From the NCBI GenBank assembly GCA_964587155.1, contig CAZPKF010000010.1:1-64000 (forward strand): a stretch of 64,000 nucleotides of DNA. Reading direction: 5' to 3'. Position numbers and translations under genes: made by a program. The stretch is from Hallerella sp964587155 (lineage in GTDB: Bacteria > Fibrobacterota > Fibrobacteria > Fibrobacterales > Fibrobacteraceae). Shown piece by piece: positions 45,298 through 54,225 of this stretch. The notes below the pieces were generated by a model that was given only the letters and a program-made list of their open reading frames with translations, had not been told where the DNA came from and did no database searches. Every line of letters begins with the position of its first letter. Positions within the stretch are counted from its first letter, which is position 1.

Positions 45298-46635
45298 TCA
45301 ACGGACACGGAATGCGCGGACAACCGTTTCAGAGCCTTTTTGCGCTTGGAATACATAACGTCCAGGAATGAGAGACTCTAACGACAGCGTCGAAACATTG
45401 TCATTTCGGAGCAATTGACGACCCTGCATATCGTAAATGCCCACTTTCGCCTGGCCGCCGGTCACATTCAGCATTTTCCCATGCACTTCCACATTCCAGC
45501 TCTGCGGCTGCATCCCGGGAAAAATGGCAGAAGACGTGTCAATTGGGTCAACAGGAACAATAGGTTTTACATCTGAACAAGCGGTATATGTCGTGGGGTT
45601 TGTCGCCAAAAATCCTTTGACCATATTTCCAGAAGTCGAATATTGCAAATTCGAAGCCGTTGCCCAACTTGAAAACGCGGCAGTTCCCTCTTCAATTTTA
45701 GACGCACTCCAGTTCGCCCACGAAAGCTTGTGTTGGTTCAAATAATCTTGCCAGCTCTGGTTACGGCTTTGGTCGGGATATCCATTCCCATCCGCATCGC
45801 CTGTACCCCATTCGGAAACAAACAGGGAAAGCCCGGCTTTCATCGCCGACAGTCCATTTTCGCCTTCACAGGCTCCACCCCAATTGTAAAAGCCCGACCA
45901 GCAATGGGAATTGGCGTAATAATGCAGCGTATAAGCGGTATTTTTTTGGGGATCGGTCACTTCATTGTTAATGGCCATTTGGGGATTTTGGTCCCATTTA
46001 GGGTTCCCCACAAGAATCAAATTGTCGGAGTACTTGCGGATTTCGCCGATGATTTCATTGGCATAATTTTTGACCGTATTCCACTCGACATCCATCGGTT
46101 CATTGTATACTTCGAAAATGACGTTGTCGTATTGGCCATAAGCTTGCGCCATTTCCGCGAAGAATCCCTTTGCGCTTGCCGTTTGTGTGTGTGCTTCATG
46201 GGAATGCCAGTCGATAATGACGTAAATATCATTTTTGATGGCAGCTTCGACAACGGTCCGGACAAGCCTTTTCTGATTTTCGGCATCGACTTGGTAACCT
46301 TTATAGGGTCCCGACCAGTCTTCTGTCCCTGTCGCCATGGCCGCCCGGATAATCTGGATTTTCATGCTGCTGACCATGGAAGAAATCGCCTGTTCCGTCC
46401 AAAAATCCGTCGCATCGCTCAAAAGGCTCCAATAAAGGCTCATGCCGCGGACCTGCACTTCGGCTCCATCTTTAACCCCTTGACAAGAACCGTAAATGCG
46501 CCCGTAACCACTTGAATTTTTCCCCGTAATCAGCTCCCCATAAGCGCTGACAGGCCCAACGCGAGTCGGTTGAATTGCTCCGGCAAAGGAAAGGGCGGAG
46601 CAAAGGGCAATGGAAGACAGAATCATTTTTTTCAT
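45298..46635 (-). CDS. Secreted GH5 endoglucanase
   Basis: 445 residues. Signal peptide MKKMILSSIALCSALSFAGA, then a GH5 barrel (about 55-345) with VRGMSLYWS, IRAAMA, VIIDWHSHEA, catalytic acid Glu179 in FEVYNEP and nucleophile Glu275 in FVSEWGTGDADGNG; this fits GH5_2 endoglucanases. The C-terminal 60 residues (VGIYDMQGRQLLRN and GRYVFQAQKGSETVVRAFRV) form a sorting tail like that of the xylanase. It cuts beta-1,4-glucan chains extracellularly. A GAGGT lies before the start. Confidence 0.95.
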   Translation of the reverse strand: MKKMILSSIALCSALSFAGAIQPTRVGPVSAYGELITGKNSSGYGRIYGSCQGVKDGAEVQVRGMSLYWSLLSDATDFWTEQAISSMVSSMKIQIIRAAMATGTEDWSGPYKGYQVDAENQKRLVRTVVEAAIKNDIYVIIDWHSHEAHTQTASAKGFFAEMAQAYGQYDNVIFEVYNEPMDVEWNTVKNYANEIIGEIRKYSDNLILVGNPKWDQNPQMAINNEVTDPQKNTAYTLHYYANSHCWSGFYNWGGACEGENGLSAMKAGLSLFVSEWGTGDADGNGYPDQSRNQSWQDYLNQHKLSWANWSASKIEEGTAAFSSWATASNLQYSTSGNMVKGFLATNPTTYTACSDVKPIVPVDPIDTSSAIFPGMQPQSWNVEVHGKMLNVTGGQAKVGIYDMQGRQLLRNDNVSTLSLESLIPGRYVFQAQKGSETVVRAFRVR

Positions 46636-46729
46636 AACTACCTCGTCTTAAAAATAATACTCCTTTTTCACAAAAGACAATTTTTACGGGAAATCCGTGC
46701 ACAAGAGAAACCAAAACGTTTAAAATAAG

Positions 46730-46756
46730 AAAAAGCCATGAAAAAAATTCACGGCT
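46730..46756 (-). terminator. Terminator of cadherin-like repeat protein gene
   Basis: Stem GCCATGAA / TTCACGGC with a five-base loop of A and one mismatch, followed on the minus strand by TTTTTC, about 25 bases after the stop. Confidence 0.7.
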
Positions 46757-46778
46757 CAAAAATTTTGAAAAGTTGAAT

Positions 46779-49421
46779 TTAACGAAGCGTTTCCGAATTG
46801 AGAATCCACAGCGAACGATTCAAGCGGAGAATCGTTTTGCCCGCAGCCCGCGTCGATTCGCGGCGCACATCCGCTTCAGAAACGGGAAGATTTCCCTGCC
46901 ACAGCAAATGCCCGTTCAAATCATAGAGTTTTGCCGTTCCGCGAGTTCCCAAAATCGCCTGTTGCCACCGGAGCTGTTTTGCCGCCATTTTCGGGACAAA
47001 TCCGATAGTTCCTCCTACATCGAGATAGATGAGCGCCGTCACATCGGTTTCGCTGGGATCCGTCGCTGTGACGCGAATCACATACAAGCCCGGAGCTACC
47101 GCAGCCGAATCTTCTGCTGGCATGATGGTCAACAGGGAACCGTCAATCTTTGCGGCAAAGAGTTTGTTCACATTTACAAGCGCATACGTCAATGAATCGC
47201 CATCCGGATCCATGAAAACAGAATCCAAATCGACTTCCACTTTGAATCCCACCGTATCGACGACGAGAGTATCTTGGCGTTTCAACGCCACCGGTTTATC
47301 ATTGACCGGTTCCAAGAGCACATGAATTCGGAAACTGGCTGAGCCGGAGATGCTATCTGTCGCGGTCACTGTCACATAGGCATCCCCCGTGGAATCCTTT
47401 ACCGCTTTAATCGAAAGGACTCCCGCAGCCGAAAGCGAAGGATTCAGTTTGCCATCATCGCTTTTGACGTTCAAATAAATTTTATCCTTGTCCGGATCAG
47501 TAAACCATCCACTTGTGACTTTGGCCGTGAACAAAATCGTCGACGTGAAATCTTCTTTCCGGACAAAAGTATCCACAGAAACTGTATCGAATGCGACAAC
47601 GGGCGGATCGTTCATGTCCAAAACATCCAAATGGACAGTCGCCTCATTGGAAGTCTCTCCGCTCGGATTGGTAATATAATAGGTGAACGTATCCGCTCCA
47701 ACGTAATCCGCTTTGGGCGTATAAGTGAAAGAGCCGTCTACATTCAAAACAACCGTCCCATTTTTTGCACCGGTTTTCAAATACGCTTTCAATGTCACCG
47801 TTGAATCATCCGGATTTTTATCATTTTTCAAAACGCCAGAAACGGCAGGAATCGTAACAACGCTGTCTTCGAACATGTCGTAAGAGTCGTCAAACGCCTT
47901 GGGAGCATCTTTTGTCGGCGTGATTGTCACCGGGAACACCACTTTGGCTGTATCCGACGCATCGGCGGCAAAAAGAGTCACGTAAGCCGTTCCATTCGCA
48001 TCATCCACAGATTCAAAGAGTATGTAATACTTGTTTCCAATGGTTTGCACCGAAGCTTTGATGCGGGAATCACCATAAGCGCCGATGACTAGTTTGTCGC
48101 CGTCCACATCGCTGAATAAAATTTCCGATTCTGTAAAAGAAACGTTCTTTTCCCCAAAATCCTCTTCGTATACCAAATTTTTGATTACCGAAGAATCCTT
48201 CACGTCTACCGTAGGCGCATCGTTTACGCAAAGGACAGAAAGAGTCACTGTCGCCGGGTCGCTGACTCTATCCGTGGCATCGGTCAAAACGTATATCCAC
48301 GTATCGGTTCCACAGAAATTCGCTACGGGCTCATATTGGAAAGAACCGTTTGAGGCATCCAACACGAGCTTTCCATGCGACGTGGACTCGATCAATTTCA
48401 TAGAGAACAAATCCCCGTCGACATCAAAATCGTTAACAAGAACGCCTTTCTGGAATTCCACATTCAACACGCTGTCTTCTTTTACAGAATAAAAATCATT
48501 CACGGCTGTTGGGGGATTTTCAGAATCCTTCACTGTCACAGAAAGGGCATAAGAAACCGTGTCTTTGCCGTCATTCGCTTTGATTTGGACAGAAGCCTGA
48601 CCGTCTTTGTTTGCCGCTGGAACAAAACGGAGAGTGTCTTTCAAAGAAAACTTGGAACCGGAATTGACAAGGGAGAGATATTGCGTTTCAAAGATTTTCA
48701 CGGAAATTTCCAAATCGTCGCCGTCATCGTCATAAAAGACTTTGGAAAGCACCAGTTTGAGCGTATCCGTTTCGTTCAAACTTGCATCCAACGGATTTTT
48801 ACTCGCATAAGGTTCTTGCACAACAGGAGCGAACGTGACACAGCCATCGCCCAGGATAATCGAGGAAAGCGTAAGCGTGTTCGTCGTCCCATATTGGTTG
48901 ACCATTGTATTTTTATAACCGAACTGGATACCCGTCTGCTTGTTGGCATTCCAAGCTACCGTAGAAGTCGACTCCCAGTCTTGCGTTAAGCCATTGAAAG
49001 ACACAAAGACTTTTTTGAACGTTGACGATGATTCCAGCAAGGTGCCGTAATAATTATCATCGCTGATCGTCGATTGTTTAAAATCCATGCGGACAGGCGC
49101 ATCCGCTTTGTAAATCAAGCAGACTCCCTTATAAGAAGAAAGCGAAACCGGCACATCTTTATAAGCAGCATCCTGCTCCCAGCCAAAGCCATACCCAGAT
49201 CCATTAGAACCCGTTTTGGACGCAGAAAAATCAATGACTTTATACGAACCAATCACGTTCGTATCAATAGTCGCCCCTGTTCCATACTTATAAGAATACC
49301 AATAGGCCGGAGCCTTTCCCCCATCGCCTTTGGCGGCTGTCCAAACGGTATCGGTGGCGGCAACGGCGGTTCCCATTCCAAGTCCCATCAACAAGGCTAG
49401 CTTTAGAAACGCTTTTTTCAT
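46779..49421 (-). CDS. Secreted cadherin-like repeat protein
   Basis: About 880 residues. ATG 49421 has AGGAG seven bases upstream and gives the signal peptide MKKAFLKLALLMGLGMGTAVA. The first 180 mature residues (TVWTAAKGDGGKAPAYWY, IDFSASKTG) resemble a carbohydrate-binding beta-sandwich of the CBM11/30 type. At least four tandem Ig/cadherin-like repeats follow, marked by FQYEPVANFCGTDTWIYVLT, FTYTPKADYVGADTFTYYIT and repeated VNDAPT or MNDPPV junctions. The end (AKLYDLNGHLLWQG) is again a sorting-type tail. Probably a substrate-binding or adhesion protein for plant fibre. Confidence 0.85.
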   Translation of the reverse strand: MKKAFLKLALLMGLGMGTAVAATDTVWTAAKGDGGKAPAYWYSYKYGTGATIDTNVIGSYKVIDFSASKTGSNGSGYGFGWEQDAAYKDVPVSLSSYKGVCLIYKADAPVRMDFKQSTISDDNYYGTLLESSSTFKKVFVSFNGLTQDWESTSTVAWNANKQTGIQFGYKNTMVNQYGTTNTLTLSSIILGDGCVTFAPVVQEPYASKNPLDASLNETDTLKLVLSKVFYDDDGDDLEISVKIFETQYLSLVNSGSKFSLKDTLRFVPAANKDGQASVQIKANDGKDTVSYALSVTVKDSENPPTAVNDFYSVKEDSVLNVEFQKGVLVNDFDVDGDLFSMKLIESTSHGKLVLDASNGSFQYEPVANFCGTDTWIYVLTDATDRVSDPATVTLSVLCVNDAPTVDVKDSSVIKNLVYEEDFGEKNVSFTESEILFSDVDGDKLVIGAYGDSRIKASVQTIGNKYYILFESVDDANGTAYVTLFAADASDTAKVVFPVTITPTKDAPKAFDDSYDMFEDSVVTIPAVSGVLKNDKNPDDSTVTLKAYLKTGAKNGTVVLNVDGSFTYTPKADYVGADTFTYYITNPSGETSNEATVHLDVLDMNDPPVVAFDTVSVDTFVRKEDFTSTILFTAKVTSGWFTDPDKDKIYLNVKSDDGKLNPSLSAAGVLSIKAVKDSTGDAYVTVTATDSISGSASFRIHVLLEPVNDKPVALKRQDTLVVDTVGFKVEVDLDSVFMDPDGDSLTYALVNVNKLFAAKIDGSLLTIMPAEDSAAVAPGLYVIRVTATDPSETDVTALIYLDVGGTIGFVPKMAAKQLRWQQAILGTRGTAKLYDLNGHLLWQGNLPVSEADVRRESTRAAGKTILRLNRSLWILNSETLR

Positions 49422-49483
49422 CACAGTCTCCTTTTTACAATTCCCCACAATTGTAGCAAAAGATATGCTTTTTTACAAGATAC

Positions 49484-49681
49484 TTACTCCCAAATATCTC
49501 CAGGCAATCTGGATATGTCCCGAAAGTCGAGCTTTTGGGGTGCGGGGTCAGAAACCGGGCAAATTTTGGCAAGAGGCTTCCCCGCCCTTTCTACGACAAA
49601 GACTTCGCCTTTCAATGCGACCTGGTTCAGCAAATCGCCAAAGCCTTTGCGCGCTTCCATCGCCGAAATAATTTTCGCCAT
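49484..49681 (-). CDS. Phd/YefM-family antitoxin, orphan
   Basis: 65 residues, MAKIISAMEARKGFGDLLNQV and VVERAGKPLAKICPV match the Phd/YefM N-terminal fold that binds DNA and represses its own operon. The short C-terminus would wrap a toxin, but none follows: 35 bases later the next gene region starts. The start overlaps the ompA-like stop by one base (TAATG), so it is probably translated with ompA. It may be a remnant, act on a distant toxin, or serve as a regulator. Confidence 0.8.
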   Translation of the reverse strand: MAKIISAMEARKGFGDLLNQVALKGEVFVVERAGKPLAKICPVSDPAPQKLDFRDISRLPGDIWE

Positions 49682-50682
49682 TATTCAAGCACCTTGTCTT
49701 TGATGACCAAATCTACCCGGCGATTCTTTTGACGGCCTTCTTTGGTCGAATTGTCCGCTACCGGGCGGTCCATGCCATAACCTTTCGAAGAAAGCCGCGC
49801 CGCGGCGATTCCCTGTTCGACTAAAAAGTCTAAAACATTTTTCGCCCGCTGTTCCGAAAGTTTCAAATTATGTTCTTCAGAACCCGTATTGTCCGTATGG
49901 CCTTCCACCGAAACATTCAGTTCTTGGTAAACGGTTAAAATGCCTGCCACCCGGGCAAGGCTCGTTTTCAAATCCGGCTTGAGCGTAGCCTTGTCGACAT
50001 CGAACAAAATGTCCGACATCGAAAGAATGATGCCTCGGGCGTCTTCTGTCACCTGGATGAGTTTGGATTGCAGTTCATTCAACTTGTTTTTCGCTTCATT
50101 TTGACGCGCTTCCGCTTTTGCGCGTTCTTCGGCAAGCAGTTTATTTAAAGAATCCTCACGCGCTTTAGCTTGTTCCGCCTGCAAGGCTTCGCGGGCGGCA
50201 GCAGCGACCATGGCAGAATCCATCGCCGAATTTGTCCTGGCCAGTTTTTCGCGCTCCGCCTGTAAATTTTCTTCGAGGTTCAAAGCCCGACCGCTGCGGA
50301 TTTCTCCGATTTTTTCTTGAATGCGGCGGATGGAATCGCGGACGGCGAGCTGTTCCTTGTAATTTTCAAAACGGGAATTTCTGGATTTTTGCGCCGATAT
50401 CTGAGCGGCAATAATCCGTGTGTAAAGCGCACAGGCTTTTTCTTTGGAGGCAAGGCGGGAATCCTTTGGATTCTTTTGCAGCGCAAGCTGATACGCATCC
50501 GCCGCGGCGCGGGCTTCGGCAATCGTCAACCGGATTTGCGCAGATCCCGAAGGAAGAACGCTTTCCAATGAATCAATTACCCGGGAGCAAGACGCCTCCT
50601 GGACAGGAGACTGCGTCTGGGATTCAGCAAAGGCAGTCGATGAGAGGATACACGCCACAGTCAAACAGAGAAATTTTTTCAT
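49681..50682 (-). CDS. OmpA-family peptidoglycan-binding lipoprotein-like protein
   Basis: 333 residues. A signal peptide ends in STAFA. A long helical, coiled-coil-like middle (about 100-215; AREALQAEQAKAREDSLNKLLAEERAKAEARQNEAKNKL) precedes an OmpA C-domain (about 215-330) with ILFDVDKATLKP, VEGHTDNTGSEEHNLKLSEQRA and KGYGMDRPVADNSTKEGRQKNRRV. It should tether the outer membrane to peptidoglycan. Four-base overlap with the lipoprotein gene upstream. Confidence 0.92.
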   Translation of the reverse strand: MKKFLCLTVACILSSTAFAESQTQSPVQEASCSRVIDSLESVLPSGSAQIRLTIAEARAAADAYQLALQKNPKDSRLASKEKACALYTRIIAAQISAQKSRNSRFENYKEQLAVRDSIRRIQEKIGEIRSGRALNLEENLQAEREKLARTNSAMDSAMVAAAAREALQAEQAKAREDSLNKLLAEERAKAEARQNEAKNKLNELQSKLIQVTEDARGIILSMSDILFDVDKATLKPDLKTSLARVAGILTVYQELNVSVEGHTDNTGSEEHNLKLSEQRAKNVLDFLVEQGIAAARLSSKGYGMDRPVADNSTKEGRQKNRRVDLVIKDKVLE

Positions 50683-51071
50683 TTTTCCGCCTCCCGCTGT
50701 TCCATTTCATTTTCCAGGATAGTCTTGTAAAGCTTTTGAGATTCTTTGTCGCCGAGCAATTCTCTAGAAACAGTTGAATCCGCTAGCGCCGCATTCCGCG
50801 CGTCTTTTTCTGCAAAAGCCAAGCGGTATTCCAGCCGGCTGAGCATGGCCGCATCATAAGCTTCCCACGTTTTTCCCTCTTCTGAAAGCTGCTTCGAAAG
50901 TGCCAAATCCTTATCGCCTTGAACTGTCGCCGGAGACGTGATGCCTTCTGCCCGGGCCGCACGTCCCATTCCCTCCGCTTCGCTGACCGCAGTCGAAAGC
51001 ATTTCCCGGTTCCCGGCACATCCCATGATAAAAATTGAAATGGCGGCACCGACCCAAAAATTCCTTTTCAC
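50679..51071 (-). CDS. DUF4398-like lipoprotein
   Basis: About 130 residues. GTG 51071 is favoured because AAAGGAG lies seven bases upstream; ATG 51077 is too close to it. The signal peptide ends in IFIMGC, a lipobox. The mature part is helical with KTWEAYDAAMLSRLEYRLAFAEKDARNA, as in DUF4398 proteins, which often accompany OmpA-like genes. Translationally coupled to the OmpA gene, so the pair probably shares an envelope role. Confidence 0.75.
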   Translation of the reverse strand: MKRNFWVGAAISIFIMGCAGNREMLSTAVSEAEGMGRAARAEGITSPATVQGDKDLALSKQLSEEGKTWEAYDAAMLSRLEYRLAFAEKDARNAALADSTVSRELLGDKESQKLYKTILENEMEQREAEK

Positions 51072-51132
51072 AGTCATACTCCTTTGGTTTGCATTAGACA
51101 AATCCGGTTAAATAATACATATTGAAAAAGCC

Positions 51133-52425
51133 ATGGAAAAAACTTTCGCCGTCAGCAAATACCTTTACGCCGTCAAGAAATTGATAACAACGCAAATTCC
51201 AGCCGTCTGGGTAAACGGAGTCATCACTCAGATTGTTGAACGCGGAAAAATTGTTTATCTGAGCATTGCCGAATTTTCAGAAGGCGATGTTCGCCCCGTC
51301 GCAAAGCTCGACCTATACCTGTTCTCTGGAGAGTTCGCCCAAATGCGGGCTAGACTTGCAGAACTACCTTCTCCCTTTACACTCCAAGAACAAATCAAAG
51401 TCAATTTTCTCGTTGAAGCGGACTTTTACATTGGCAGCGGAAAATTTCAGTGCCACATCAAAAACATCGATCCGAACTTCACCATTGGAGAACTGGAAAA
51501 AACGCGCAAAGCCATTTTGGCGAGGCTAGAAAAAGATGGCCTTTTGAACAGAAACAAATCGCTAACACTCGCAAGAGCTCCTTTGAAAGTCGGTCTCATC
51601 ACCGGGGAAACGACTGCAGCCTTCAAAGACTTTACGACAACTCTCGAAAAATCGGGATACGCCTTTGAAGTTGTTCCCCAATACGCCAAAATGCAAGGCA
51701 ACGAAACCGAAGCGACCGTACTCACCGCCCTGGAAAATCTGAAAAAAATTCCTGATATCGACGTCGTTTGCATTGTCCGCGGAGGCGGTTCTAAAACGGA
51801 TTTGAATTATTTTGACAGCGAATCCCTGTGCCGCGCCATTGCACTTTTCCCTGTTCCCGTCATCACGGGCATCGGGCATCAAATAGACGAAAGTCTTGTT
51901 GACAAAGTTTCTTTCCGGAGCTGCATCACACCCACAGATTCCGCCAAGTTTCTCATTTCACAGTGCGACGAAGCCATGCGCGACTTAAAAGAAATTCTGT
52001 TGAAAATCGCCACCGCCACCCAGCAAAGACTTTCCCGTTCCAAAAACAAATTGCACTACGCAGAATCCAAACTTTTGTCCGGATTCAGCAACCGTCTAGC
52101 CGCCGAGCGCCAAAAGATAAAATCCATCGGGCAAAATATTTCCCTGGCACCCGCCCGGTTATTTTTCAACGAACGTGAAAAATGGCAACGCAATAAAGAA
52201 GGTTTGGAATTCGGAATTCAAAAAATTCTCGCCTTGCATAAAACCCGTTTCGAAGTTCTAGAAGAAAAAGTCAAAGCGAACGATCCCAAGCGGATTCTTT
52301 CCAAAGGATATTCTTACGCAACAAAAAAAGGTTCCGGGTTGATTCGCAGTGCCCAAGACGTGAACTCCGGAGACGAATTGCTGATGCATTTTGCCGATGG
52401 CAAAGTTTCTGCTTTTGTCAAATAA
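51133..52425 (+). CDS. xseA: Exodeoxyribonuclease VII large subunit
   Basis: 430 residues. An N-terminal OB fold (KYLYAVKKLITTQIPAVWVNGVI) precedes the catalytic core with LKVGLITGETTAAFKDF, VVCIVRGGGSKTDLNYFDSE and VITGIGHQIDESLVDKV, then long coiled-coil helices and the short C-terminal segment ending KGYSYATKKGSGLIRSAQDV. It degrades single-stranded DNA from both ends with XseB, whose gene is not adjacent. Confidence 0.93.
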   Translation: MEKTFAVSKYLYAVKKLITTQIPAVWVNGVITQIVERGKIVYLSIAEFSEGDVRPVAKLDLYLFSGEFAQMRARLAELPSPFTLQEQIKVNFLVEADFYIGSGKFQCHIKNIDPNFTIGELEKTRKAILARLEKDGLLNRNKSLTLARAPLKVGLITGETTAAFKDFTTTLEKSGYAFEVVPQYAKMQGNETEATVLTALENLKKIPDIDVVCIVRGGGSKTDLNYFDSESLCRAIALFPVPVITGIGHQIDESLVDKVSFRSCITPTDSAKFLISQCDEAMRDLKEILLKIATATQQRLSRSKNKLHYAESKLLSGFSNRLAAERQKIKSIGQNISLAPARLFFNEREKWQRNKEGLEFGIQKILALHKTRFEVLEEKVKANDPKRILSKGYSYATKKGSGLIRSAQDVNSGDELLMHFADGKVSAFVK

Positions 52426-52516
52426 TGACAAAAATTTCAAATCTGATTTTTATATTTTTTGAACGAGAAACTTGATTTTCAACACCAATCTTCTGTTCAA
52501 AAGGCGAGGCTGTTAA

Positions 52517-53317
52517 ATGATTGGAGCAATTATCGGAGACATTGTCGGATCCCGGTTTGAATGGAACAACCTCCGATCGAAAAATTTCCATTTTTTCACT
52601 TCAAAATGTTTTTTCACCGATGATTCCGTCATGTCGCTGGCCGTCTGCGACGGCTTATTGCAATGCCTGCCAGATTACAGCGATTTGAGTTCCGTGACAG
52701 TCCAATCCATGCAGCGCATTGGGCGCCCTTATCGACATTGTGGTTACGGCGGATCTTTCTTTCGCTGGATGTATTCCGAGAATCCGCATCCCTACAACAG
52801 TTACGGCAATGGAGCCGCCATGCGGGTCAGCGGATGCGGATATGCGGCAAACTCCGTCGAAGAGGCTGCGTCTTTATCCAAAGCCGTTACTGAAATCACC
52901 CACAATCACCCCGAAGGATTGAAAGGCGCAGAAGCCATCGCTGTCGCCGTATACTTAGCTCGCACCGGGAGCCACTTAACAGAAATTCGCGATTACATCA
53001 CCACGCGCTATTACCCGATTGACTTCACCTTAGATGCCATTCGCGATACGTACCAATTCAATGAAACGTGCCAGGATACAGTCCCCCAAGCGTTAGAAGC
53101 TTTTTTTGAATCGACCAGATTCGAAGACGCCATTCGGAACGCCATTTCCATCGGTGGAGACAGCGACACTTTAGCGGCAATTACCGGTTCCGTCGCCGAG
53201 GCTTATTACGGTGTCCCCCTCTGCATCAGAGAGCAAACGTATTCTTTTTTGGATGCGACACTTTTCAAAATCCTACAGAACTTTGAAAATAAATATCCGG
53301 GGAAAATCGAACCTTAA
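52517..53317 (+). CDS. ADP-ribosylglycohydrolase family protein
   Basis: 266 residues of the DraG/ARH fold. The metal ligands are suggested by MIGAIIGDIVGSRFEW, TDDSVMSLAV and ISIGGDSDTLAAITGSVAEA. It would remove ADP-ribose from proteins or other targets in the cytoplasm. No ADP-ribosyltransferase or nitrogenase gene is nearby, so the substrate is unknown. Monocistronic, with a weak SD. Confidence 0.9.
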   Translation: MIGAIIGDIVGSRFEWNNLRSKNFHFFTSKCFFTDDSVMSLAVCDGLLQCLPDYSDLSSVTVQSMQRIGRPYRHCGYGGSFFRWMYSENPHPYNSYGNGAAMRVSGCGYAANSVEEAASLSKAVTEITHNHPEGLKGAEAIAVAVYLARTGSHLTEIRDYITTRYYPIDFTLDAIRDTYQFNETCQDTVPQALEAFFESTRFEDAIRNAISIGGDSDTLAAITGSVAEAYYGVPLCIREQTYSFLDATLFKILQNFENKYPGKIEP

Positions 53318-53670
53318 AAATTTTTGGGAACACTTTTGCAGAGCGGCAATCAAATTGATTCTGTTCTTTTAAAACAAGCTGTTTACAAAATTTCACCCAC
53401 ATACGCAACCGAGCGAATTGAAACGGATGTCGGAACGTTCGCTGTTCTTTTCCGCACAAGTCTAAGCATAAACTGATGGGTCAGCGAGACTTGACTTTCT
53501 CCGAGAAATTTACTCCGGAGATTCTTTTTCATTCCGACGTTAAAAGCGTTTACTTGGCGACGAGAATCTGCGTTCCAAAACTAGAGCGGAGAGCTCTTTG
53601 ATTTTAAAATTTGCCTCCGCAAAATATACTTGCGAAAAATACTTGACATGTTGTTTTTTCATTTTCAACT
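53318..53670. other. Intergenic region after ADP-ribosylglycohydrolase
   Basis: 353 bases. A terminator-like hairpin (TCTCCG / CGGAGA, then TTCTTTTTC) lies at 53498-53529. Close to the next gene are TATACT (53625) and TTGACA (53643), without convincing partners. I see no gene here. Confidence 0.55.
53498..53529 (+). terminator. Possible terminator
   Basis: Six-base stem TCTCCG / CGGAGA with a twelve-base loop followed by TTCTTTTTC, 180 bases after the ADP-ribosylglycohydrolase gene. Confidence 0.4.
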
Positions 53671-53940
53671 ATGGAAAATTCTTTGCAAAACCAGTCACAC
53701 CCGTCACTTGACAAACAAGCGGATGAACTATTGATAAAAGTTCTTGATTCTCTGCAGAACATTGATTTCAATACAAAAAATGCGTCGGAAATGATCAAAC
53801 GGTTGAATGTAATGAATTCAGCCATCCGTTTGGTGCAGGCGAGAACTCGATTGAAGAATAATTTGAAACGGTCTGCGATGTCTTTGCTTTCGGGCCTATT
53901 GGGAGGTGGACTTTGTACTGCTTTGCTGAATGTTTTGTAA
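53671..53940 (+). CDS. Small helical protein with C-terminal hydrophobic segment
   Basis: 89 residues. An amphipathic helical region (KQADELLIKVLDSLQNIDFN) is followed by a C-terminal hydrophobic stretch (SLLSGLLGGGLCTALLNVL) that could insert into a membrane. No family recognised. The start has no SD and base composition is somewhat richer in A and T than the neighbours. It is followed by two small envelope genes on the same strand. Confidence 0.55.
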   Translation: MENSLQNQSHPSLDKQADELLIKVLDSLQNIDFNTKNASEMIKRLNVMNSAIRLVQARTRLKNNLKRSAMSLLSGLLGGGLCTALLNVL

Positions 53941-54022
53941 TGGGGGAAATTTAGGCATAAATCAACGGTCGTTTTATACCTAAAAGATCACTGGACCGGA
54001 TAAAAATCAAGGAAAAATCAAT

Positions 54023-54217
54023 ATGGCTATTTTAGGCGGCATTGCTGCGGTTGTCGTTTTCATCGTGGTTTGCGGTGGCGGAATGGGGATTTATAGAGTC
54101 TTCTTCGCAGGAAAATGGGAGAGCTGTAGCGGAAAGTGGGTGCTGAGTTATGTTGCAGGTACGCTGTTTTTTGCGGCATGCGCTGCTTGTATGACCTTTG
54201 GCGCAATTGCTCAATAG
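54023..54217 (+). CDS. Small two-helix membrane protein
   Basis: 64 residues with two predicted membrane helices (GGIAAVVVFIVVCGGGMGIY and VLSYVAGTLFFAACAACMTF). AAGGAAA lies nine bases upstream. No family recognised; nine bases later the SH3-like gene starts. Confidence 0.6.
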   Translation: MAILGGIAAVVVFIVVCGGGMGIYRVFFAGKWESCSGKWVLSYVAGTLFFAACAACMTFGAIAQ

Positions 54218-54225
54218 CTAAAGTT

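Noticed and set aside
45730..46515. Open frame of 261 residues antisense to the GH5 gene
   Set aside because: The opposite strand encodes a complete GH5 enzyme with catalytic residues.
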